From Actinomadura fibrosa (GTDB lineage Bacteria; Actinomycetota; Actinomycetes; Streptosporangiales; Streptosporangiaceae), in the NCBI RefSeq assembly GCF_900659615.1, contig NZ_CAACUY010000074.1, positions 1 to 37,505 on the forward strand: a stretch of 37,505 bases of DNA, in the 5' to 3' direction. The notes under the pieces were generated by a model. That model did not search any database and was not told where the DNA came from. It saw only the letters and a program-made list of their open reading frames with translations. Of this stretch, positions 13,438-21,338 are shown piece after piece (positions within the stretch are counted from its first letter, which is position 1; every line of letters begins with the position of its first letter). Both the position numbers and the translations under genes were made by a program.

Positions 13438-14766
13438 ATGAACGCTCAGACCGTCTGGGTGGGCGAGGAGCGGCTCTGCCTGGTGACCGTGTCGGGTCTC
13501 CGGGACGTCCCGGGGTTCGGCGCCCTGCCCAGAGGCCGGGTGACGCGGGGACGGGCAGCCGTGCGCGGCGCGCGGGCGCGGCTGCTGCGGCACGGCGTGG
13601 TGGTCGCCGAGGACCTCCGGATCGGGGCGCTGTTCAGGGAGAGCCGGGTCGCGTCCCGTCTGGAGGCCGAGGAGCGCGTCGACGTCCTGAACCGGTGCGT
13701 GCTGGCGGTCGGCCATCGGGACGTCCGGCGAGGTGATCAGATCCAGGTCTATGCCCGCGCGGGCGCCGGGGTTCCCGCCGACCAGGTTCCGGGCTATCAG
13801 GACGCCCTCGCGCACGACCGGCGCCTGCTCGGCCGGGCCGAGGTGCGCGAGGTCTCCGAGGACTCCCTGGCCGGGCCGGTCGCGCACGCCGTCCTGGCCG
13901 AGGGCGCGCTGACGCCCGGCGACCGGGTGCGGGTCGTGCGCGATGGGCGGCCGGTGATCGAAGCGCTGCGCCTCCTGGCTCTCACGGACGCGGACGGCGG
14001 GCCGCTGAACGTGCTCGCGGCCGAAGGCGCCGGGGCCGCCCTTCTCCTCGGCCGGCCCGACGTCCGTCCCGGGGACGTCGTCGAGGCCTTCGACGTCCCC
14101 GCGCCGCGGTACACCGAGGGACGCAAGCAACTCCTCACCGTGCTGGGAGTGAGAGCGGACGGCATGGTCGCCACGGCCCGCGTCCAGCCGGACGTGAGGT
14201 CGCCCAGCGGCGGGGAGGAACTGGCCGTCGGGCACCGGGCGCGGGTGCTGCGCGGCCAGGTCGTGGTGGCCGACGGGCTGGCCGTCGGCCATGTCCGCAG
14301 GCCGGGCATTACCGAGACGATGGCCGCCGACTACGCCTCCAGGGCGCGTGCCGGCTGGTTCGAGGTCGGCGTCGACCTGCCCGGCCTCCGGGAGCGGGAC
14401 GAGATCGAGCCGTACGAGGTCCTGCCCGCCGATCACGAGCCGGCGCCGGCGGTCGAGCTGCCCGAGAGCAGGCGGTTCATGGTCGGCGTGACGGTCGGCT
14501 TCGGCGCGTGCGTCGCCCTGTCCGGCTTCCTGGCCGCCGCGATGGGCGCGAAGGCGTGGCAGGCGCACCGGACGCCTCCCCCGGACGACGCCGCCGGATG
14601 GCCCGAGTTCCTGGCCTTGAGCCTGTTCTTCGCCACGCTCGGCGTGATGTTCGCCTGGTGCCTCGTCCTGGGCCACCGCCGTCAGCGCCTGCGGCGCGGG
14701 CAGGTACGCCGGACGAGCGGATCCGGGGTCGCTCAGTCCGGTAGGGGCGGGGGTGCGGTGCGGTAG
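13438..14766 (+). CDS. Membrane protein with three tandem IF-2 domain IV-like barrels
   Basis: This 442-residue protein appears to be three copies of the beta-barrel that ends bacterial IF-2 (domain IV), without any GTPase part. Copy 2 is clearest (132-220): RAEVRE, AVLAEGALTPGDRVRVVRDG, VIEALRL and DVRPGDVVEAF, which follows the IF-2 pattern of AxVR, VxEGxxxRxxxxRVxRD, VIxEGxxxSL and DxxxGDVIEAF. Copy 1 spans about 14-105 (VTRGRAAVRGARARLLRHG, then DVRRGDQIQVY). Copy 3 spans about 229-329 (GGEELAVGHRARVLRGQ, then LRERDEIEPYEVL). Two membrane helices follow (347-371 and 390-412) with a basic tail. In IF-2 this domain binds the fMet end of initiator tRNA; here the role is unknown. The ATG at 13438 has GGGGGAG upstream. 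Its 3-prime end overlaps the CoA transferase gene by 34 bp. Confidence 0.72.
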   Translation: MNAQTVWVGEERLCLVTVSGLRDVPGFGALPRGRVTRGRAAVRGARARLLRHGVVVAEDLRIGALFRESRVASRLEAEERVDVLNRCVLAVGHRDVRRGDQIQVYARAGAGVPADQVPGYQDALAHDRRLLGRAEVREVSEDSLAGPVAHAVLAEGALTPGDRVRVVRDGRPVIEALRLLALTDADGGPLNVLAAEGAGAALLLGRPDVRPGDVVEAFDVPAPRYTEGRKQLLTVLGVRADGMVATARVQPDVRSPSGGEELAVGHRARVLRGQVVVADGLAVGHVRRPGITETMAADYASRARAGWFEVGVDLPGLRERDEIEPYEVLPADHEPAPAVELPESRRFMVGVTVGFGACVALSGFLAAAMGAKAWQAHRTPPPDDAAGWPEFLALSLFFATLGVMFAWCLVLGHRRQRLRRGQVRRTSGSGVAQSGRGGGAVR

Positions 14767-15845
14767 GCGGGCGGGGTCGCGGACAGGCGGATCGGGTTGC
14801 GGGGCAGGCGCACGGCCGTGCCGTCTGGGCGCGGCAGCTCGACGACCGGGTCCAGGCCGAGCCGTTCGGCGAGCCGGAAGGCGCCGGCGACGTCGTTGAC
14901 CACGCCCGCGGGCACCCGCTTCGCCGTGAGCGCCTCGGCCCACTCGCCCGCCGGGCGCGCGGCCAGCCGCTCCGCGAGCAGCGGCCGCAGTTCCCGGCGG
15001 TGCGCCACCCGGGCGGCGTTGGTGGCGAACCGGTCGTCGAGGGCCGTCCCGGGCACGCCGAGGACGTCGCAGAGCGCGGCGAACTGGCGGTCGTTGCCCA
15101 CGGCGACGACGAGCTCGGTGTCCGCGCAGGGCAGCGTCTCGTACGGCGCGACGCTCGGGTGCGCGTTGCCCATCCGCTCCGGGACCGTGCCTCCCGCGGT
15201 GTGCGCGGTCGCCTGGTTGACGAGTCCGGCGAGCAAGCAGGACAGCAGGTCGATGTCGACGCGCTGGCCCTCGCCCGTCGCGTCGCGGTGCCGCAGCGCC
15301 GCCAGGATCCCGGTGGCCGCGAACAGGCCGGCGAGCACGTCGACCACCGCGACGCCGACCTTCTGCGGTTCCCCGTCCGGGTCGCCGGTGACGCTCATCA
15401 GCCCGCCCAGCGCCTGGACGAGCAGGTCGTAGCCGGGCAGCGCCGCGCCCGCGCCCCGGCCGAACCCGGTGATCGAGCAGTACACGAGGCCGGGCGAGCG
15501 GGCGCTCAGCTCCTCGTAACCGAGGCCCAGGTCGTCCATGAGCCCGGGGCGGAAGTTCTCGACGACGACGTCGGCCCGCGCCGCCAGGTCGCGGGCGCGG
15601 GCGAGCCCGGCGGGGGTGGTGAGGTCCAGTGCGACGCTGTCCTTGTTGCGGTTGGCCGCGAGGAAGTACGTCGCCTCACCGTCGTCGGCGTACGGCGGGC
15701 CCCAGGAGCGGGTGTCGTCGCCGGTGCCGGGCCGCTCGACCTTCGTCACGGCGGCGCCGAGGTCGGCGAGCAGCATCGTGGCGAACGGGCCGGCGAGCAC
15801 CCGGCTGAAGTCGAGCACGCGGAGGTCGCCGAGCGCGGACGGCAC
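14733..15845 (-). CDS. CaiB/BaiF-type CoA transferase (class III)
   Basis: The 370-residue protein starts LRVLDFSRVLAGPFATMLLADLGAAVTKVE, the hallmark of family III CoA transferases. It continues with NRNKDSVALDL, VVENFRPG and GYDLLVQALGG. The catalytic aspartate, which forms the acyl-enzyme link, is Asp169 in VVDVLAGLFAATGILAAL. It would move CoA between an acyl-CoA and a free acid, for example to activate a breakdown intermediate. The GTG start at 15845 has only a weak GGTGG site but begins at the conserved domain. It lies downstream of the aldehyde dehydrogenase on the same strand with a 60-bp gap, so aldehyde to acid to acyl-CoA is a sensible order. It overlaps the IF-2-repeat gene tail to tail. 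Confidence 0.9.
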   Translation of the reverse strand: MPSALGDLRVLDFSRVLAGPFATMLLADLGAAVTKVERPGTGDDTRSWGPPYADDGEATYFLAANRNKDSVALDLTTPAGLARARDLAARADVVVENFRPGLMDDLGLGYEELSARSPGLVYCSITGFGRGAGAALPGYDLLVQALGGLMSVTGDPDGEPQKVGVAVVDVLAGLFAATGILAALRHRDATGEGQRVDIDLLSCLLAGLVNQATAHTAGGTVPERMGNAHPSVAPYETLPCADTELVVAVGNDRQFAALCDVLGVPGTALDDRFATNAARVAHRRELRPLLAERLAARPAGEWAEALTAKRVPAGVVNDVAGAFRLAERLGLDPVVELPRPDGTAVRLPRNPIRLSATPPAYRTAPPPLPD

Positions 15846-15905
15846 GGAGCACCACCACCCTTCGGATCATCGACCTCGAAGGACTGTACAAGCCCCCTCG
15901 CGCGG

Positions 15906-17384
15906 TCAGGCGGGCGGCACCTCCGGGGCGATCGAGATCGACTTGAGGTCGAGGCAGCCGTCGAGGCCCTCGGGGCCGAGCTCGCGGCCGTAGCCGCTGG
16001 CCTTGACGCCGCCGAACGGCGCCGCCGGGTCCATCGAGTAGCCCTGGTTGACCCCGAACGTGCCGGTCCGCACCCGGCGCGCGACGTCGAGCCCGCGCCC
16101 GGTGTCGGCGGTGAACACCGAGCCCGCCAGGCCGTAGTCGGAGTCGTTCGCGATGCGGACGGCCTCGTCCTCGTCCCGGTAGGGGATCACGGCGATCACC
16201 GGCCCGAAGATCTCCTCGCGGGCGACCGTCATCGCGGGGTCCACGCCGGTGAAGACGGTGGGCCGCACGTACCAGCCGCGCTCGACGCCCTCGGGGAGTG
16301 CGGTGCCGCCGGTGACGAGCCGCGCGCCGTCGCGCACGCCGCCGTCGATGTACTCCCGCACCCGCCGCTGCCGGTCCCGGCTCACGAGCGGTCCCATCTC
16401 GGTCTCCGGGTCGGCGGGATCACCGACCCGGAGGGCGGACAGCGCCGCCGCGACCGCCTCGGCGTACTCGCCGGCGCGGCGGGCCGGGACGAGCACGCGG
16501 GTGAGGGCGTTGCAGATCTGCCCGGCCATGCCCATGCCGGAGAACCGGACGGCGGTCGCCACGGCCGCCGGGTCGGCGTCGTCCAGTGCGATGGCCGCCG
16601 ACTTGCCGCCGAGTTCGAGGCTCACCCGGGTGAGGTTGGCCGCGCAGGCCGCCGCGACCTGCCGTCCGGCCGCGGTCGAGCCGGTGAAGGACACCTTGTC
16701 GACGCCCGGGTGGGCGACGAGGTGGGCGCTCACGTCGCGGTCGGCGGGGACGACGCTGACCACGCCCGGCGGGAGTCCGGCCCGCTCGACCAGGTCGGCG
16801 AGCAGGAGCGCGTCCAGGGGCGATTCCGGTGCCGGCTTCAGGACGACCGTGCAGCCCGCGAGCAGCGCCGGCACGACCTTGGTCACCGTGAGGAACTGCG
16901 GCATGTTCCACGGGACGATCGCGGCGACGACGCCGACGGGCTCCCTGCGCAGGATCACGTCCTGCCCGTACCGGCCGGGACGGGTCTCCTCCCACGGGTG
17001 CCCGGCGGCGATGTCGGCGAGCGCGCCCATCATCGACCAGGGCAGCGCGACCTGCGCTCGCCGTGCGAAGGAGATCGGGGCGCCGAGCTCCGCCGTGATC
17101 AGTTCGGCCATCGCGTCGCGGTGCTCGCCGTAGAGCGCGGCCAGCCGCCGGACCGCCCCGATCCGCTCGGACGGGCCGGTGCGCGGCCACGGGCCCTCGT
17201 CGAACGCCCGCCGGGCCGCCGCGACGGCGCGGTCGATGTCCGGGACGTCCGCGGCGGCCACGCGTCCGACCGGCTCCTCGGTGTGCGGTGAGACGACCTC
17301 GATCCGCCGGCCGCCGCTCGGGGCGGCCCACTCGCCACCGATGAACAGGGCCTCGCGGACGAACAGGGCCTCGTGCTCGTTCAT
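15906..17384 (-). CDS. NAD(P)-dependent aldehyde dehydrogenase
   Basis: The 492-residue enzyme has the full ALDH set: PWNMPQ with Asn160, KPAPESPL (183-190), FTGSTAAGRQV (233-243), the general base Glu257 in LELGGKSA, and the nucleophile Cys291 in GQICNA, followed by EEIFGPV near the C-terminus. It would oxidise an aldehyde to the acid. An ATG at 17429 is in frame, but the one at 17384 has an AAGGGAGC ribosome site and starts at the usual family N-terminus. It is divergent from Rieske oxygenase 1 across a 110-bp region containing a GTTAGTCA-type half palindrome, so both are probably under the same regulator. Confidence 0.92.
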   Translation of the reverse strand: MNEHEALFVREALFIGGEWAAPSGGRRIEVVSPHTEEPVGRVAAADVPDIDRAVAAARRAFDEGPWPRTGPSERIGAVRRLAALYGEHRDAMAELITAELGAPISFARRAQVALPWSMMGALADIAAGHPWEETRPGRYGQDVILRREPVGVVAAIVPWNMPQFLTVTKVVPALLAGCTVVLKPAPESPLDALLLADLVERAGLPPGVVSVVPADRDVSAHLVAHPGVDKVSFTGSTAAGRQVAAACAANLTRVSLELGGKSAAIALDDADPAAVATAVRFSGMGMAGQICNALTRVLVPARRAGEYAEAVAAALSALRVGDPADPETEMGPLVSRDRQRRVREYIDGGVRDGARLVTGGTALPEGVERGWYVRPTVFTGVDPAMTVAREEIFGPVIAVIPYRDEDEAVRIANDSDYGLAGSVFTADTGRGLDVARRVRTGTFGVNQGYSMDPAAPFGGVKASGYGRELGPEGLDGCLDLKSISIAPEVPPA

Positions 17385-17429
17385 GGACGCTCCCTTGCCG
17401 TCGCCGTCGCGGCGTGTTATCCAGGTCAT

Positions 17430-17447
17430 GTTAGTCAGTCGATGAAC
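17430..17447. promoter_or_regulatory. Imperfect GTTAGTCA palindrome, candidate TetR operator
   Basis: GTTAGTCA-GT-CGATGAAC: the left arm is identical to the arm of the perfect palindrome at 25279-25296, and the right arm keeps five of eight bases. Flanking bases extend it with ATGTT and AACAT (from 17428 and to 17449). It lies almost exactly mid-way between the divergent starts at 17384 and 17495. Confidence 0.55.
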
Positions 17448-17494
17448 ATCGCGACCAGGTGTCGTCGGCGGGACCTCTACGGAAGGAATCGGCC

Positions 17495-18784
17495 ATGGCG
17501 CGTCCGGGCAAACCGCCGGCGGAGAGCTGGACGGGACGGCTCCCCGACCTGGGCACCGGCCTCGTGTCGTACGAGGACTCGATCTCCCCCGAGTTCTACG
17601 AGCTCGAACGCGAGGCGGTCTTCCGGCGGGCGTGGCTGAACGTCGGCCGGATCGAGCAGCTCCCCCGCAAGGGGACCTTCTTCACCAAGGACCTGCCCGT
17701 CGCGAAGACCTCGCTCATCGTCACGCGGGGCCTCGACGACCGGGTCCGCGCCTTCCACAACGTGTGCCGCCACCGCGGCAACAAGCTGCTGTGGGGCGAG
17801 ACCCCGCGGCACGAGACGCGCGGCTCGTGCCGCGAGTTCATGTGCAAGTACCACGGCTGGCGGTACGGCCTGGACGGCTCGCTGAAGTTCGTCCTCCAGG
17901 AGGAGGAGTACTTCGACTTCGACAAGGCCGATTTCCCGCTCGTATCGGTGCACTGCGAGGTCTGGGAGGGGTTCCTCTTCGTCAACCTGGCCGACGAGCC
18001 GAGCCAGTCGCTCCTTGAGTTCCTCGGCCCGATGGTGCGCGGCCTGGAGGGCTACCCGTTCCACCTGCTCACCGAGCGGTACGCGTTCAGGGCCGACCTG
18101 CTCAGCAACTGGAAGATCTTCCTGGACGCGTTCCAGGAGTACTACCACGCGCCGATCCTGCACTCGCAGCAGCAGGTGCCGGCGCTGCGGAACTTCCAGA
18201 CCGGGTTCAAGGTCCCGCACTTCCAGATGGACGGCCCGCACCGGCTGATGAGCACCGGCGGCTGGAAGGGCGTCCCCCGCCACATGACGCCGGCCGAGCA
18301 GATGTACCCGATCGAGCACGTCACCGAGGCGGGCCTGATGGGGCCGTGGGAGCGCCCGGACATCCCCGAGCTCGACCCGGCCGCCCTGCCCGCCGGCCTC
18401 AACCCCGGCGGCCTCGACCCGTGGTCGATCTCGAACTTCCAGATCTTCCCCAACTTCGTGATCCTCGTCTACGAGCGGGGCTGGTACCTCACGTACCAGT
18501 ACTGGCCGACGTCGCACAGCACGCACACGTGGGAGATGTCGTTCTACTTCCCGCCGTCGCGCACCGCGAGCGAGCGGATCCGCCACGAGGTCACCGCCGT
18601 GGTGTCCAAGGAGGCCGGCCTCCAGGACGCGGGCACCCTCGACGGGACGCAGCTCGGCCTGGAGTCGCGCGTGATCGACGCCTACCCCCTCTGCGACCAG
18701 GAGGTCACCGTCCGCCACCTGCACAAGGTCGTCGGCGACTGGGTGCGGTCGTACCTGCGCGAAGGCAAGGAGGTGCCGGTGTGA
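17495..18784 (+). CDS. Rieske non-heme iron oxygenase, alpha subunit 1
   Basis: The 429-residue oxygenase has a Rieske [2Fe-2S] domain with Cys91 and His93 (CRHRGNK) and Cys117 and His120 (CKYHGW). Its catalytic domain has the mononuclear iron ligands His218 and His223 (QEYYHAPILH) and the bridging Asp211. It would hydroxylate a ring or alkyl carbon using O2 and electrons from a separate reductase, which is not encoded nearby. The spacing between the two Rieske pairs is 23 residues, longer than the 17 of naphthalene dioxygenase, and contains an extra Cys112. The ATG at 17495 has AAGGAATCGG upstream. The next gene, a 111-residue partner, overlaps by four bases. It is closely similar to the oxygenase at 26790, with all listed residues at the same numbers. 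Confidence 0.93.
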   Translation: MARPGKPPAESWTGRLPDLGTGLVSYEDSISPEFYELEREAVFRRAWLNVGRIEQLPRKGTFFTKDLPVAKTSLIVTRGLDDRVRAFHNVCRHRGNKLLWGETPRHETRGSCREFMCKYHGWRYGLDGSLKFVLQEEEYFDFDKADFPLVSVHCEVWEGFLFVNLADEPSQSLLEFLGPMVRGLEGYPFHLLTERYAFRADLLSNWKIFLDAFQEYYHAPILHSQQQVPALRNFQTGFKVPHFQMDGPHRLMSTGGWKGVPRHMTPAEQMYPIEHVTEAGLMGPWERPDIPELDPAALPAGLNPGGLDPWSISNFQIFPNFVILVYERGWYLTYQYWPTSHSTHTWEMSFYFPPSRTASERIRHEVTAVVSKEAGLQDAGTLDGTQLGLESRVIDAYPLCDQEVTVRHLHKVVGDWVRSYLREGKEVPV

Positions 18785-19116
18785 GCACCGCGATGCTCCC
18801 CGAGGAGTTCGCCGAGTGCGAGCCGTTCGCGGCCAAGTGGTGCATCCCGACCGAGGCCGCGCGCTACGCCGAGCGGCTGAACAGCACGATCGCGGAGATG
18901 CAGCTGTTCTACGACGCGATGTATCCCCGCGTGCGGGACGCCATGGCGCACCTCGACAAGTTCTCCCTGCACGAGCTGCCCGACCGGGAGCTGAACCTGC
19001 TCCACCTCGTGTACTCGCTGATCATGGTGTCGCTGCCCGTCGAGGTCTGGCACCAGCCCACGGTCATCGACTCCGGCACCGCCTACTTCGACCGCTATCT
19101 GGAGCCCTCGCCGTGA
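18781..19116 (+). CDS. Small conserved partner of Rieske oxygenase 1 (unknown family)
   Basis: I do not recognise this 111-residue protein, but a clear paralogue (28046-28378) follows the other Rieske gene in the same way. More than half the positions agree by eye. Shared blocks are LPE-FA--EPFA--WC--TE--RY, EMQ-FYDA--PR---AM, LNLLHL-YS-I-VS and PVEVW-QP. It looks all-helical with a hydrophobic stretch at about 75-86 (LLHLVYSLIMVS), and has no signal peptide and no NTF2-like beta-subunit features. The GTG start overlaps the oxygenase stop (GTGA), and its own stop overlaps the dioxygenase start. Strict linkage suggests a stabilising or electron-transfer-docking subunit; that is inference. Confidence 0.8.
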   Translation: MSTAMLPEEFAECEPFAAKWCIPTEAARYAERLNSTIAEMQLFYDAMYPRVRDAMAHLDKFSLHELPDRELNLLHLVYSLIMVSLPVEVWHQPTVIDSGTAYFDRYLEPSP

Positions 19117-19958
19117 CCGCGACGATCACCTGCGAGCCCCTCGCCGCGACCGTCGGCGCGGAGGTCCGCGACGTCACCGCCGAGCGGCTCGCGCGGGACG
19201 ACGCCGTCGCCGGCGCCCTCCTGGACGCCCTGGAGCGGTACGGCGTCCTGGTGCTGCGCGGCCTCCACCTCGCCCCGGAGGACCAGGTCGCGTTCGCCCG
19301 GCGGCTCGGCGAGATCGACTACGAGCCCGGGCACCACGCCGTCCCCGGCATCTACCGCGTCACCCTCGACACGTCGAAGAACCCGTCCGCCGGCTACCTG
19401 AAGGCCACGTTCGAGTGGCACATGGACGGCTGCACGCCGCTGCACGGCGAGCCGCCGCAGAAGGCCACCGTCCTCAGCGCCAAGCAGGTCGCCGCCGGCG
19501 GCGGGGAGACCGAGTTCGCCAGCACCTACGCCGCCTACGAGATGCTCGGCGAGGACGAGCGGGAGCGGCTCGGCGCCCTGCGCGTCGTCCACTCGCTGGA
19601 AGCGTCCCAGCGCCGGGTCACCCCCGATCCCGGGCCGGAACTGCTCGCCCGGTGGCGCGCGCGCCCGACGTCCACCCATCCGCTGGTGTGGACGCGCCGC
19701 ACCGGCCGCAGGTCGCTCATCGTCGGCGTCCACGCCGACCATGTCGTCGGGATGGAGCTCGGCGAGGGCCGGGCGCTGCTCCAGAACCTGCTCGACCGGA
19801 CGACGGCGCCCGACCGCGTCTACCGGCACCGGTGGTCGGTCGGGGACACCGTCATCTGGGACAACACCGGCGTCGTGCACCGCGCCGCGCCCTATCCGCC
19901 CGACTCGCCCCGGGAACTGCTCCGCACGACCGTCTTCGGAGACGAGCCGATCCGGTAA
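19113..19958 (+). CDS. TauD/TfdA-type 2-oxoglutarate-dependent dioxygenase
   Basis: The 281-residue enzyme has the HxD...H iron site: His103 and Asp105 in EWHMDG, and His256 in WDNTGVVHRA. An arginine at 267 or 271 (PRELLRTTVFG) should hold 2-oxoglutarate. N-terminal GVLVLRGLHLAPEDQVAFARRLGEI is typical of TfdA-like enzymes. It would hydroxylate or cleave an ether, sulfonate or alkyl group, coupled to 2-oxoglutarate decarboxylation. It is translationally coupled to the small gene before it (GTGA overlap) and is the last gene before a long hairpin, so oxygenase 1, partner and dioxygenase form one tight operon. Confidence 0.9.
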   Translation: MTATITCEPLAATVGAEVRDVTAERLARDDAVAGALLDALERYGVLVLRGLHLAPEDQVAFARRLGEIDYEPGHHAVPGIYRVTLDTSKNPSAGYLKATFEWHMDGCTPLHGEPPQKATVLSAKQVAAGGGETEFASTYAAYEMLGEDERERLGALRVVHSLEASQRRVTPDPGPELLARWRARPTSTHPLVWTRRTGRRSLIVGVHADHVVGMELGEGRALLQNLLDRTTAPDRVYRHRWSVGDTVIWDNTGVVHRAAPYPPDSPRELLRTTVFGDEPIR

Positions 19959-19961
19959 TCG

Positions 19962-20016
19962 CCGAATCACGAACCGGCGGAACTGTATTGACAGTTTTCT
20001 CCGCCGGTCGATTCGG
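19962..20016. terminator. Long three-part hairpin between dioxygenase and AveC-like gene
   Basis: Nested arms pair in order: CCGAATC (19962-19968) with GATTCGG (20010-20016), ACCGGCGGA (19973-19981) with TCCGCCGGT (20000-20008), and AACTGT (19981-19986) with ACAGTT (19991-19996). It starts 3 bp after the dioxygenase stop. It has no T tract after it. It could be a terminator or attenuator splitting the oxygenase operon from the AveC/ATPase operon. Confidence 0.6.
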
Positions 20017-20167
20017 TGTGCATTTTCGCAGTTCAATCCGCCCGCGGAATTCCTACGGATACCGCTTCCCCTTTTAGATTCTCATGAGTATCTTCGTAGA
20101 CGGTCAGAAGCCGAGGCCGGGGAATCGTGCGGGGGCGCCGAACCGACGACCAGAAGGAGACAGCGTC

Positions 20168-21337
20168 GTGAGCGGACAGACGGACAAGACGAGAGCGCCC
20201 GCGGTCACCGAATCGCTCGATCCGGCGGCCCCGCTCGGCGCCCGGACGCCACCCGGCGCCAGGCCCGTCCGCGTATGGGCGGTCATCGGCGGCGCGGTCC
20301 TGCTCCTCCAGCTCTACGTGTGGATCCGCTGGGTGACCGGGCCGTACTTCGAGCGGGTGCCCAAGGGGCCGAGCGACCCGCCGACCTACATGAAGGTGCT
20401 GCTGACCGCCAACGCGGTCCTCATGTGGGTGATCGTGCCCTTCGCGCTCTGGTTCTTCATCATCAGGCCGTGGGTTCGCGAACGGCGGATCACGCTGGAC
20501 GGCATGCTCGCCGCGTCCATGGGCCTGATGTTCTTCCAGGACCCGCTGCTGAACTACGTCAACACGTGGTGCACGTACAACGCGTGGCTGTACAACCGCG
20601 GCGCCTGGACGTCGCACATCCCCGGCTGGGTCTCGCCGGAGGAGCCGGGCCACCAGGTGCCGGAGCCCCTCCTGACGAACGCGCCGGGCTACACGTTCGG
20701 CGTCCTCCTGCTCACGATCGGCGGATGCTGGGCGATGCGCAGGATCAAGTCGCGGTGGCCGGATATCAGCAATTTCCGGCTGGTCGTCGCCACCTATCTG
20801 CTGGCCGTCGTGTTCGACTTCATCATGGAGGCCTGCGTCATCCTGCCGGCCGGGCTGTACTCCTACCCCGGTGCCATCCGCGCGGTGTCGATCAACGCCG
20901 GCACCTACTACCAGTGGCCCGTCTACGAGGGGTTCATGTGGGGCGGCGTCCAGGCGGCCCTGTGCTGCCTGCGCTACTTCACCGACGACCGCGGCCGGAC
21001 CGTCGTCGAGCGCGGCCTCGACACGGTCCGCGGCGGCGCGCGGCAGCAGCTCGCCCGCTTCCTGGCGATCTTCGCGGCGGTCAGCGCGTCGTTCTTCCTC
21101 CTCTACAACGTCCCCGCGCAGTGGATCGGCCTGCACGCCGACTCCTGGCCCGCCGACGTCCAGAAGCGCTCCTACTTCAGCGCGCAGGTCTGCGGCGAGG
21201 GATCGGACCAGCCGTGCCCCGACCCGTCCCTGCCGATGCCGACCAAGCGCTCCGGCTACATCAGCACGGACGGGAAGCTCATCCTCCCGCCGGGCAAGGA
21301 GCTGCCGAAGACCGTCCCGTTCGACCGAGGGAAGTGA
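20168..21337 (+). CDS. AveC-like (spirocyclase family) membrane protein
   Basis: The 389-residue protein has about seven membrane helices (for example 36-58, 77-99, 173-190, 203-223 and near the C-terminus). The loop QDPLLNYVNTWCTYNAWLYN then RGAWTSHIPGW (124-154) is what I associate with AveC-family proteins. AveC itself forms the spiroketal of avermectin, but most relatives lie in other gene contexts and their activity is unknown. An ATG at 20084 is in frame, yet the GTG at 20168 has GAAGGAGA eight bases before it and leaves a sensible N-terminus. The 210 bp upstream is relatively AT-rich and holds TTGACA at 19988-19993, so a promoter is likely there. The ATPase gene begins 1 bp after its stop, implying a joint function. 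Confidence 0.75.
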   Translation: MSGQTDKTRAPAVTESLDPAAPLGARTPPGARPVRVWAVIGGAVLLLQLYVWIRWVTGPYFERVPKGPSDPPTYMKVLLTANAVLMWVIVPFALWFFIIRPWVRERRITLDGMLAASMGLMFFQDPLLNYVNTWCTYNAWLYNRGAWTSHIPGWVSPEEPGHQVPEPLLTNAPGYTFGVLLLTIGGCWAMRRIKSRWPDISNFRLVVATYLLAVVFDFIMEACVILPAGLYSYPGAIRAVSINAGTYYQWPVYEGFMWGGVQAALCCLRYFTDDRGRTVVERGLDTVRGGARQQLARFLAIFAAVSASFFLLYNVPAQWIGLHADSWPADVQKRSYFSAQVCGEGSDQPCPDPSLPMPTKRSGYISTDGKLILPPGKELPKTVPFDRGK

Positions 21338-21338
21338 C

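Noticed and set aside
16420..17331. Long minus-strand frame inside the aldehyde dehydrogenase gene
   Set aside because: It is an out-of-frame reading of the ALDH gene with Arg/Gly/Pro-rich low-complexity content and no domain.
17477..18724. 415-codon minus-strand frame opposite Rieske oxygenase 1
   Set aside because: It mirrors the oxygenase codons; the plus-strand protein has all Rieske and iron-site residues.
20084..20167. ATG at 20084 as the start of the AveC-like gene
   Set aside because: It has no ribosome site, and the added residues are Arg/Pro-rich. The GTG at 20168 has a strong GAAGGAGA site at proper distance.
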